From: a bacterium | Lineage (GTDB): Bacteria > JAHJDO01 | Length of the DNA stretch: 5,361 bases | Assembly: GCA_030631525.1 (NCBI GenBank) | Contig: DAOVKY010000069.1 | Location: forward strand, 1-5,361 | Direction: 5' to 3' | Shown: positions 1 through 5,090 of the stretch, in pieces | Layout: each line of letters begins with the position of its first letter | Numbering within the stretch: position 1 is the stretch's first letter | Position numbers and translations under genes: made by a program | Notes under the pieces: generated by a model | The model's database searches: none | Told to the model about the DNA's origin: nothing | Seen by the model: only the letters and a program-made list of their open reading frames with translations

Positions 1-566
1 CTATAGACGTAAATACTGGAAAATATGTGGGAAAAACCTCCTTGGATGATACAGTTTTAAAAACTAATCTTGAAGCCGCTGTAGAGATAGCTCGTCAGCT
101 CCGTCTCAAGGATATGGGAGGAATTATAATAATTGATTTTATTGATATGAAGTACGAAAAGCATAAACATGAATTATTGCGGGTTTTTAAAGATGCTTTA
201 AAAAAGGACAGGGCTAAAACTACAGTATCGCGATTAAGTAAACTTGGTCTTGTAGAAATGACTAGACAAAGAGTTAAGCAAAGTGTCATTGATTACTTAT
301 TTCAAGTTTGTCCTTATTGCAAGGGAAATGGCAATATAAAGTCGTTAGCAACTACATGTATTGAATTACAGAGAAGGATAGAGCAGTTATGTGCAACCAG
401 ATCAATGCGGACTATCTGGGTAAAGATTCACCCGTCTATATCTTCTTATCTTCTCAAGCATTATAGGAAAACACTGACCGGTTTGGAATTAGCATATAAT
501 AAGAAGATCATTCTGGAATCTGATCTAAGCATGCATATAGAGGCTTCGGAAATAGAATGTTTGTAA
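1..566 (+). CDS. rng: Ribonuclease G/E family endoribonuclease, C-terminal part (5' end outside window)
   Basis: This is the 3' part of an RNase G/E gene. These single-strand-specific endoribonucleases act in rRNA maturation and mRNA decay. The frame is open from base 3 and gives 187 residues. Both catalytic metal-binding aspartates are visible: one in IDVNTGK at the left edge (visible residue 2) and one in IIDFIDM (residue 45). Their 43-residue spacing equals that of E. coli RNase E D303 and D346. The zinc-link motif CPYCKGNG begins at residue 103, again at the E. coli spacing. The protein ends about 80 residues after the zinc link. It therefore has RNase G length and lacks the long RNase E scaffold tail. 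A GTG at base 27 is an internal valine, not the start. An RNase G gene just before rplU is a common bacterial arrangement. The family is certain; the choice of G over E rests on length. Confidence 0.95.
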   Translation, partial: IDVNTGKYVGKTSLDDTVLKTNLEAAVEIARQLRLKDMGGIIIIDFIDMKYEKHKHELLRVFKDALKKDRAKTTVSRLSKLGLVEMTRQRVKQSVIDYLFQVCPYCKGNGNIKSLATTCIELQRRIEQLCATRSMRTIWVKIHPSISSYLLKHYRKTLTGLELAYNKKIILESDLSMHIEASEIECL

Positions 567-592
567 CACTATGGCATGCAGGACATTCGAGT

Positions 593-621
593 TTGACAAT
601 CGTGTATGTATGTGTTAGTCT
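593..621 (+). promoter_or_regulatory. Putative sigma-70 promoter of the rplU operon
   Basis: A perfect -35 box TTGACA (593-598) is followed after 17 bases by TAGTCT (616-621). That -10 box matches the consensus at only three of six positions, but it is preceded by TG at 613-614, giving an extended -10 (TGTTAGTCT). Transcription would start near 628, leaving a leader of only about 23 bases before the rplU start codon. That is too short for a structured autoregulatory leader. Seen: the boxes and their spacing. Inferred: their activity. Confidence 0.55.
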
Positions 622-634
622 CCATTTAATAATT

Positions 635-643
635 GGAAAGGGG
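635..643 (+). promoter_or_regulatory. Ribosome binding site that sets the rplU start at GTG 651
   Basis: The purine run GGAAAGGGG ends 7 bases before the GTG at 651. An in-frame TTG lies upstream at 633, but it overlaps this site and would have none of its own. Starting at 651 gives the family-typical L21 N-terminus (MQAVIVTG), so GTG 651 is the better start. Confidence 0.8.
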
Positions 644-650
644 ATATAAA

Positions 651-983
651 GTGCAAGCAGTTATTGTTACAGGTGCTAAGCAGTTTACAGTTTCAGAAGG
701 GGATGTTATAAAAATAGAGAAGATCGAAAAAAAGGTTGGTGATAAGATCAACTTTGAGCCTGTCCTGATTTCTGATAAAGAAACTGTATCCATAGATAAA
801 GATCATCTAAAGGATGCTAAGGTTCATGGAGAAGTTGTCTCGCAGACAAAAGGGGAAAAGGTTATAGTATTTAAAAAGAAAAGACGCAAGGGGTACAGTC
901 GCAAGATTGGACATAGGCAGCTTTTAACAGAGGTTAAGATTGGGAAAATATCTCTTGGGAAGGTAGAGAAAAAAAATGCGTGA
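651..983 (+). CDS. rplU: 50S ribosomal protein L21
   Basis: L21 is a protein of the large ribosomal subunit that binds 23S rRNA. The 110-residue product is slightly longer than the usual 103 or so. It opens with MQAVIVTGAKQFTV, matching the family N-terminus (typically YAVIxTGGKQYxV). Near the C-terminus it carries the basic RNA-binding signature: KVIVFKKKRRKGYSRK, then GHRQLLTEVKI. The GTG start was chosen for its ribosome binding site and family alignment. The stop overlaps the next gene by 8 bases, so the two are probably translationally coupled. In most bacteria rpmA (L27) follows directly; here it does not. A lysine-rich tail of about 10 residues (GKVEKKNA) extends past the conserved end and may simply reflect the overlap with the next gene. 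Confidence 0.96.
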   Translation: MQAVIVTGAKQFTVSEGDVIKIEKIEKKVGDKINFEPVLISDKETVSIDKDHLKDAKVHGEVVSQTKGEKVIVFKKKRRKGYSRKIGHRQLLTEVKIGKISLGKVEKKNA

Positions 984-1599
984 TAGAAAAGTAGAAGCAG
1001 ATATTGTAGCTTTAAAGGAATTTATTCAGCTATGGGTTGCGTTTGGAGATCTTTTGAAACAGGACAGAGAGAATTTAGGGACGGAAAAAGAGCAGGAGTT
1101 TATGGAATCTAAAAGTCTTCTTGCGCGTAAGTATGAGTCAATAAGCGGGATACTTGAAAGTCAGTACAGCCCTGATAATAAAATATCAAGCATACTAAGC
1201 CAATCAGTTTCATTGAGTAATATAGCTGCCTCAGATATGCAATCCAGAAAACTAGAGAATGACTGGCATGTTTCATATATACTCTTGAATAAACGATTGG
1301 GGGGGCTTGAAGGACAGAAGGAGGCGCTTGCAAAGATCAGCACACTAGGAACTGTAATTATGCCAAAAATTAGAAGAGGATTAATTAAACTTTTCGTTTT
1401 TGTGGTAATAATAGCTATTTTGACAGCAGGAGCTTATGTTGGATATAGAGTGTTTTTTGTGAAGACAAATATTCCTGCAGAATCAGTGGAAAGTGTTGTT
1501 GAGAACAAATCTATTACTAATATTAGAAACATGTTGAACCAAATAGCAGATAAGCTAAAGAAAGATGAACAAAGCGAAATCAAGCAGGAGGCTAAGTAA
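976..1599 (+). CDS. Unrecognised helical protein with one C-terminal membrane span
   Basis: I do not recognise this 207-residue protein. Residues 1-130 are polar and rich in Glu, Lys, Leu and Ser with no obvious catalytic motif, and look mainly helical. A basic patch (KIRRGLIK, about 131-138) precedes a strong hydrophobic span (about 139-161, including LFVFVVIIAILTAG). A polar, charged tail of about 45 residues follows. There is no N-terminal signal peptide. By the positive-inside rule the N-terminal domain should be cytoplasmic and the tail outside the cytoplasm. The gene starts at ATG 976, overlapping rplU by 8 bases, with purines GGAAGG at 958-963 as a distant ribosome binding site. It ends by overlapping the HU start by one base. 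The tight coupling and membrane-protein composition make it a real gene. It occupies the place where rpmA is normally found. Its function is unknown. Confidence 0.82.
   Translation: MRDRKVEADIVALKEFIQLWVAFGDLLKQDRENLGTEKEQEFMESKSLLARKYESISGILESQYSPDNKISSILSQSVSLSNIAASDMQSRKLENDWHVSYILLNKRLGGLEGQKEALAKISTLGTVIMPKIRRGLIKLFVFVVIIAILTAGAYVGYRVFFVKTNIPAESVESVVENKSITNIRNMLNQIADKLKKDEQSEIKQEAK
1586..1591 (+). promoter_or_regulatory. Ribosome binding site of the HU gene
   Basis: A perfect AGGAGG lies within the last codons of the membrane-protein gene, 7 bases before ATG 1599. It fixes the HU start and suggests strong translation initiation, which suits an abundant nucleoid protein. Confidence 0.85.
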
Positions 1600-1874
1600 T
1601 GACAAAGAGGGATATTGTAGTAAAAATTTCTGAAGAATTGGGAGTGACTCAAGTTATCGTAGCAAAAGTAGTTGATAAATTATTGCACCATGTATGTGAT
1701 AGCGTTCTCAGAGGAGAAAAAGTGGAATTGCGTAACTTTGGTGTTTTTAAACAGAAGTCGAGAAAAGCCAGATTGGGCCGTAATCCAAAGACCGGACAGG
1801 AAGTGCCTATCCCTGCAAGAAAAGTCGCTTTATTCAAGCCTGGAAAAATAATGAAAGAAAGGATGCTTGGCTAG
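1599..1874 (+). CDS. HU/IHF family nucleoid DNA-binding protein
   Basis: HU/IHF proteins are small dimeric proteins that bend and compact DNA. The 91-residue length is typical. The N-terminal helical dimerisation region (about 1-45, starting MTKRDIVVKISEELGV) leads to the family signature VELRNFGVFKQKSRKARLGRNPKTG at about 47-71. The DNA-intercalating arm has GRNPKTGQEVPIPARK with the conserved proline inside IPAR, and the end FKPGKIMKERM is also typical. The family is certain; HU versus an IHF-like subunit cannot be decided from this sequence, so no symbol is given. The start overlaps the upstream stop by one base (TAATG) and has an ideal AGGAGG. The gene closes the operon and is followed by an intrinsic terminator. 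HU next to rplU is not a familiar arrangement. Confidence 0.95.
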   Translation: MTKRDIVVKISEELGVTQVIVAKVVDKLLHHVCDSVLRGEKVELRNFGVFKQKSRKARLGRNPKTGQEVPIPARKVALFKPGKIMKERMLG

Positions 1875-1896
1875 AGAAGGTATGTTCTTAAAGCGC

Positions 1897-1933
1897 AAGG
1901 CTCGGCTTTTTAGTATCCGGGCCTTATTTTTTT
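1897..1933 (+). terminator. Rho-independent terminator after the HU gene
   Basis: A 9-bp stem, AAGGCTCGG (1897-1905) with CCGGGCCTT (1917-1925), contains one G-U wobble and encloses an 11-base loop. One A and seven Ts follow (1927-1933). It ends the rplU-to-HU transcript. The T tract finishes only 10 bases before the purM start codon, so it would also cut most readthrough into purM. Confidence 0.88.
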
Positions 1934-1938
1934 GTAAT
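1933..1938 (+). promoter_or_regulatory. Possible -10 element for purM
   Basis: TGTAAT (1933-1938) matches the consensus -10 at five of six positions and lies 5 bases before the purM ATG. The -35 region at 17-base spacing (TTAGTA, 1910-1915) is poor and falls in the terminator loop. If used, it would give a leaderless purM mRNA. This is weak evidence, listed because no other purM promoter is visible between the HU stop and purM. Confidence 0.25.
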
Positions 1939-1943
1939 AAAAG

Positions 1944-2945
1944 ATGAAAAAATTAACGTATAAAAAAGCTGGTGTGGATATAAAAAAAGGGGACAAATTT
2001 GTAGACATAATAAAGCCTCTTGCAAAATCTACCTTTGATAGAGGGGTACTTAGCGGTTTAGGTGGTTTTGCAGGCTTTTATGAGCCTGATATTACTAAGT
2101 ATAGCAAACCAGTTCTTGTTGGCGCAACAGATGGTGTTGGCACAAAGCTTGAAATAGCCTGCAAGTGTAAAACATACAACACTGTTGGCATAGACCTAGT
2201 GGCAATGTGTGTGAATGATCTTATTGTGCAAGGCGCAAAGCCTTTATTCTTTCTTGATTATTTAGCTACAGGTCATCTTGATATTAAAAGTGCAGCAAGT
2301 GTTGTAAAAGGAATTGTTAAGGGATGCAGAGAAGCGGAGTGTGCTTTGCTTGGCGGAGAAACAGCAGAAATGCCAGGATTTTATAAGCCGGGCGAATATG
2401 AGCTTGCAGGATTTGTAGTAGGGATTGTGGACAAGAATAAGATAATAACCGGAGCAAATATCACTTCAGGCGATATCATAATAGGACTTCAATCCTCAGG
2501 GCTGCACAGCAATGGATTTTCTTTAGTAAGAAAGGTGTTTAATGTTGATAAAATTGATTCGCAATTAAAGAAGGTGCTTCTGACGCCTACCAGAATTTAT
2601 GTAAAGACCATTATGAAACTTTTGAAAAAATGCGAGATAAAAGGTATGGCGCATATAACTGGCGGAGGCATTGAAGGGAATCTTGTAAGGGTTCTGCCAA
2701 AAGGGTGCCAAGCTCATATAAATACAAAAACATGGAAAACACCACATATATTTGAACAAATTCAGAAAAAAGGGAATGTTGGGGCAAAGGAAATGTTTAA
2801 AGTGTTTAATATGGGGATTGGGATGATACTAGTTGTCTCCAAAAAAGAAGCTGACAAAGCAATGTCTTTCCTTTCTGAAATAGGAGAAAAAGCTTATTTG
2901 ATTGGAGAGATTTCTAAAGGCAAGCGAAAAGTAAAACTAGTCTGA
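1944..2945 (+). CDS. purM: Phosphoribosylformylglycinamidine cyclo-ligase (AIR synthetase)
   Basis: PurM catalyses ATP-dependent ring closure of FGAM to aminoimidazole ribotide, the fifth step of de novo purine synthesis, in the cytoplasm. The 333-residue product is close to family length (about 340-350) and all hallmark motifs are present: YKKAGVDI near the N-terminus, GLGGFAGFYEPD (38-49), VGATDGVGTK (59-68), the CVNDL loop (89-93), GGETAEMPG (137-145), SSGLHSNGFSL (184-194), HITGGGIEGNLVRVLP (237-252) and FNMGIGM (288-294). ATG 1944 gives the usual N-terminus. No Shine-Dalgarno sequence precedes it; the space holds the terminator T tract instead. Downstream, the stop lies 4 bases from the stop of the convergent toxin gene. 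purN, often its direct neighbour, lies beyond the toxin-antitoxin pair. Confidence 0.97.
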   Translation: MKKLTYKKAGVDIKKGDKFVDIIKPLAKSTFDRGVLSGLGGFAGFYEPDITKYSKPVLVGATDGVGTKLEIACKCKTYNTVGIDLVAMCVNDLIVQGAKPLFFLDYLATGHLDIKSAASVVKGIVKGCREAECALLGGETAEMPGFYKPGEYELAGFVVGIVDKNKIITGANITSGDIIIGLQSSGLHSNGFSLVRKVFNVDKIDSQLKKVLLTPTRIYVKTIMKLLKKCEIKGMAHITGGGIEGNLVRVLPKGCQAHINTKTWKTPHIFEQIQKKGNVGAKEMFKVFNMGIGMILVVSKKEADKAMSFLSEIGEKAYLIGEISKGKRKVKLV

Positions 2946-2949
2946 TTTT

Positions 2950-3222
2950 CTACTTCTTGAGAAGCTCTGAGTGGGAGCCTGTACGCTCGAAAATTACTGT
3001 GCCTTTTTCGATTTTGTAGATTAAAAGCCAATCACTGGCAAGATGACATTCACGTCTGCCTTGATAATTCCCTATCAGCTTATGATCGCGAAGCTCAGGT
3101 GGCAAAGGCTGTTCGTTCGCAATCCAGCTCATTGTTCGCTTTAGTCTTACCATGTCTCTTTTCGATCTGTGAGCTTTTCTGTAATCTTTCTCAAAACGGT
3201 TCGTAGTCTTGAGCTTCAGCAT
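2950..3222 (-). CDS. YafQ/RelE-superfamily mRNA interferase toxin
   Basis: The 90-residue product resembles E. coli YafQ, a ribosome-dependent mRNA endonuclease of the RelE/ParE superfamily. It begins TTNRFEKDYRKA and carries the YafQ signature residues at a constant offset of -3 from the E. coli protein: His47 in RDHKL, His60, Asp64 and Trp65 in CHLASDW, and Arg80 and His84 in FERTGSHSELL. The position of YafQ Phe91 is Leu88 here. The catalytic set therefore looks intact and the toxin is probably active. It starts 7 bases inside the antitoxin gene (ATGCTGA overlap), with only a weak ribosome site, so its translation probably depends on the antitoxin. It ends tail to tail with purM. GC content across the pair is about 44%, against about 38% in purM. 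Confidence 0.93.
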   Translation of the reverse strand: MLKLKTTNRFEKDYRKAHRSKRDMVRLKRTMSWIANEQPLPPELRDHKLIGNYQGRRECHLASDWLLIYKIEKGTVIFERTGSHSELLKK

Positions 3223-3479
3223 TTGTCAAGCGCCTTAAACATCTTTTCAAGGCTGTCATACGAGTGTAGGTCCTCACCTCGGTCAGTGGACTCAAAGGTC
3301 TTTTGAGTTGTTGCATTCGGGATTTCCACAGAAAAGGGAATACCATGACGAAGTCGTATCTGATTGTAGAACATCGTGATAGCTTCGGTTGTGCTCATAC
3401 CCAGACGATGCAATAACTTTTCCACGTCTGATTTGAGGCGCGGTTCAATCCTTGCCCTGACTGTTGTTGTTCGATACAT
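3216..3479 (-). CDS. RelB/DinJ family antitoxin
   Basis: The 87-residue product is the antitoxin upstream of the YafQ-like toxin. Its N-terminus (TTTVRARIEPRLKSDVEKLLHRLGMSTTEAI) is a ribbon-helix-helix DNA-binding domain like that of DinJ (VRARIDxxLK). It ends with a polar, acidic region of the kind that wraps the toxin: the DinJ-like RHGIPFSVEIPN at about 44-55, then a charged stretch to the C-terminus. ATG 3479 is supported by GGAGGG 8 bases upstream (3493-3488) and by a good promoter. In this family the antitoxin dimer, better with toxin bound, represses the shared promoter, and the dyads upstream (3510-3558) are candidate operators. The pair is complete with no frameshift. Confidence 0.93.
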   Translation of the reverse strand: MYRTTTVRARIEPRLKSDVEKLLHRLGMSTTEAITMFYNQIRLRHGIPFSVEIPNATTQKTFESTDRGEDLHSYDSLEKMFKALDKC

Positions 3480-3487
3480 GCTCTGTT

Positions 3488-3493
3488 CCCTCC
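3488..3493 (-). promoter_or_regulatory. Ribosome binding site of the antitoxin gene
   Basis: GGAGGG on the minus strand lies 8 bases before the antitoxin ATG. It is much stronger than anything before the toxin start, as expected when antitoxin must be made in excess. Confidence 0.8.
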
Positions 3494-3505
3494 ATATTTT
3501 TCTCT

Positions 3506-3535
3506 ATAATAGCCCAATCAGGCTACAATTGTCAA
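3506..3535 (-). promoter_or_regulatory. Promoter of the toxin-antitoxin operon
   Basis: On the minus strand a perfect -35 box TTGACA (3535-3530) is followed after 18 bases by TATTAT (3511-3506), a five-of-six match to the -10 consensus. Transcription would start near 3499, about 20 bases before the antitoxin start codon. The spacer contains the dyad TAGCC/GGCTA, well placed for autorepression. Confidence 0.78.
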
Positions 3536-3558
3536 GACAAAAATACCGGAACCTTCCG
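3510..3558. promoter_or_regulatory. Three small dyads, candidate operators of the toxin-antitoxin promoter
   Basis: Three perfect 5-bp inverted repeats lie in 49 bases: TAGCC-6-GGCTA (3510-3525) inside the promoter spacer, TTGTC-2-GACAA (3529-3540) over the -35 box, and CGGAA-2-TTCCG (3547-3558) just upstream. Their centres are 17 and 18 bp apart, but the arm sequences differ. RelB/DinJ antitoxins bind palindromes in their own promoters, so this is a reasonable operator region. Which dyad is used cannot be told from the sequence. Confidence 0.5.
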
Positions 3559-3567
3559 CACAGCCAT

Positions 3568-3596
3568 TTGATTTATTATAGCCCATGAGATATAAT
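3568..3596 (+). promoter_or_regulatory. Promoter of purN-tyrA-aroA, giving a nearly leaderless transcript
   Basis: TTGATT (3568-3573, four of six to the -35 consensus) and a perfect TATAAT (3591-3596) are spaced by 17 bases. The start of transcription would fall near 3603, and the purN ATG is at 3605. The -10 box is one arm of a 6-bp dyad with ATTATA (3575-3580). This promoter diverges from the toxin-antitoxin promoter, with 32 bases between the two -35 boxes. Confidence 0.72.
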
Positions 3597-3604
3597 CAAA
3601 AACC

Positions 3605-4216
3605 ATGATAAATAAAGCGAAATTAGGGGTTTTGGTCTCGGGCAGAGGATCCAATCTTCAGTCCATTATTGATAATATTGAAAAAGGGAAATTGAATGCG
3701 GAGATAGCAATTGTTATAAGTGATGTAAAGGATGCGTATGCTCTGGAAAGGGCAAGAAAGCACAATATAGGAACTTGTTTTGTTAGTCCAAAAGATTTTA
3801 AAGCCCGTAGCAGATTTTTTGATGAAATAGCAAAAAATCTGGAAGATAATAATGTTGAATATGTGATTCTTGCAGGATTTATGAGAATAATTCCTTTATC
3901 ACTGATAAATGCATACAAGAATAAAATGTTGAATATTCATCCTGCGCTGCTACCTTCTTTTCCGGGATTGGGCGTGCAGAAAAAAGCGCTGGAATATGGA
4001 GTAAAATACTCCGGCTGTACAGTGCATTTTGTTGATAAAGGATGTGATACAGGTCCTATAGTTCTGCAAGCAGTTGTTCCTGTACTTGAGGATGATACTG
4101 AGGAAACTCTATCTCAGCGTATCCTTAAAGAAGAACATAGAATTTATCCGGAGGCTATTGATCTGGTTATAAATGGCAAGGTAAAGATTGTGGGGAGAAA
4201 AGTAATAAGAAAATGA
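3605..4216 (+). CDS. purN: Phosphoribosylglycinamide formyltransferase (GAR transformylase)
   Basis: PurN transfers a formyl group from 10-formyltetrahydrofolate to GAR, the third step of purine synthesis. The 203-residue length is typical. The phosphate-binding SGRGSNLQ lies at 12-19, the folate-side AGFMRI at 90-95, and the catalytic set Asn110 and His112 (in NIHPALLPSFPG) with Asp148 (in FVDKGCDTGP) has the same spacing as E. coli N106, H108 and D144. The enzyme should be active. No Shine-Dalgarno sequence precedes ATG 3605; the bases just upstream are the -10 box and a short A-rich run. The stop overlaps the tyrA start in ATGA, so tyrA is translated with it. purM, often adjacent, is cut off from purN by the toxin-antitoxin pair. 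Confidence 0.97.
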   Translation: MINKAKLGVLVSGRGSNLQSIIDNIEKGKLNAEIAIVISDVKDAYALERARKHNIGTCFVSPKDFKARSRFFDEIAKNLEDNNVEYVILAGFMRIIPLSLINAYKNKMLNIHPALLPSFPGLGVQKKALEYGVKYSGCTVHFVDKGCDTGPIVLQAVVPVLEDDTEETLSQRILKEEHRIYPEAIDLVINGKVKIVGRKVIRK

Positions 4217-5079
4217 AAGAGAAGTTATTCAATAAGGTTTGTATATTTGGCGTTGGGCTTCTTGGCGGTTCTATAGGTATGGCAATCAAAAAGAATGAAT
4301 TAGCTGGGAAAGTCGTTGGTATTGGAAGAAATATTGAAAGACTTAAAAAGGCTGTTTTAGCGGGGGCAGTTGATACAGTTGCAACCGATTATACAGCAGA
4401 AGTTAAGGACGCGGATCTAGTAATTCTGTCAATGCATATAAAATCCTCTATTGAAGCCGCTAAAAAGATAGCACCTTTTTTAAAAAAAGACGCAGTAGTT
4501 ACTGACGTAGAAAGCACGAAAGAACTGTTTTGTAAGAAGATGCAGCAGATACTACCTAATGGAATACACTTTGTTGGTGCGCATCCAATAGCTGGTTTAG
4601 AAAGACACGGCGTTGATGTTGCAACTCATAGATTATTTAACGGAGCAGTGTGTGTGATTACAAAGACCTCAAAAACAAATAAGAATGCGCTTTTAAAAGT
4701 TAAAAGACTATGGAATAAAATAGGAGCTGATGTTGTGCTTCTCTCCCCATGTCAACATGATAAATTAGTTGCCCTTACAAGCCATCTGCCTCATATAGCG
4801 GCTGTATCACTTGTCAATGCGCTAGGTAAATCAGGCTCAATAGGCAAGGATTTAAAACTTGTTATTGGAAACGGGTTCAGGGATACAACCAGAATTGCTT
4901 CCAGTTCTCCTCAAATGTGGCAGGAGATATGTGTAACAAATAAAAAGAATATCTTGGATGTTTTGTCAAAATTCCAAAGAGAACTAGATAAGATATACAA
5001 ATTAATACACGAATCTGACAGCGAAGAACTAATCAAAGAGCTTGAAAAAGCTAAATCAATAAGAAACATTCTGGAGTAA
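4213..5079 (+). CDS. tyrA: Prephenate (or arogenate) dehydrogenase
   Basis: TyrA carries out NAD(P)-dependent oxidative decarboxylation in tyrosine synthesis. The 288-residue product is a stand-alone dehydrogenase with no chorismate mutase or ACT domain. The Rossmann motif GVGLLGGS is at 13-20. The residue after the second strand is Arg39 (GIGRN) rather than an acidic residue, which hints at NADP use. Active-site motifs follow: DVESTK (98-103, Glu100 where Gly is usual), GAHPIAGLERHGV (122-134), LTSHLPH (188-194) and GFRDTTRIASSSPQMW (221-236). The C-terminus is helical. Prephenate versus arogenate specificity cannot be judged from this sequence. The gene overlaps purN by 4 bases, with a GGGGAG (4192-4197) rather far from the start. 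aroA follows after 11 bases, making a small aromatic amino-acid block driven from the purN promoter. Confidence 0.94.
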   Translation: MKEKLFNKVCIFGVGLLGGSIGMAIKKNELAGKVVGIGRNIERLKKAVLAGAVDTVATDYTAEVKDADLVILSMHIKSSIEAAKKIAPFLKKDAVVTDVESTKELFCKKMQQILPNGIHFVGAHPIAGLERHGVDVATHRLFNGAVCVITKTSKTNKNALLKVKRLWNKIGADVVLLSPCQHDKLVALTSHLPHIAAVSLVNALGKSGSIGKDLKLVIGNGFRDTTRIASSSPQMWQEICVTNKKNILDVLSKFQRELDKIYKLIHESDSEELIKELEKAKSIRNILE

Positions 5080-5090
5080 AGCATAATTTC

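Noticed and set aside
633..650. TTG 633 as the start of rplU
   Set aside because: It would add six residues not found in L21 and would overlap the ribosome binding site. GTG 651 fits the family N-terminus.
567..650. Structured L21 autoregulatory leader or a terminator after the RNase G gene
   Set aside because: No stem with a T tract is visible and the predicted leader is only about 23 bases. The GCATGC palindrome (about 574-579) is too short to mean much.
1109..1333. Minus-strand open frames opposite the unknown membrane-protein gene
   Set aside because: Several overlapping short frames lie here. The plus-strand gene has coupling to both neighbours and a coherent membrane-protein composition; the minus-strand frames have neither.
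2953..2964. Dyad CTTCT-2-AGAAG near the toxin end as a shared terminator
   Set aside because: The stem is only 5 bp and AT-rich with a 2-base loop, and no T tract follows on either strand. It encodes the last residues of the toxin.
3575..3580. Minus-strand TATAAT (3580-3575) as a second toxin-antitoxin promoter
   Set aside because: No -35-like sequence lies 16-18 bases upstream on that strand; it is more likely just the other arm of the dyad containing the purN -10 box.
3376..3588. Plus-strand open frame of 70 codons across the antitoxin start and the promoter region
   Set aside because: It lies antisense to the antitoxin gene and runs through the promoters and dyads, with no ribosome binding site and no recognisable protein character.
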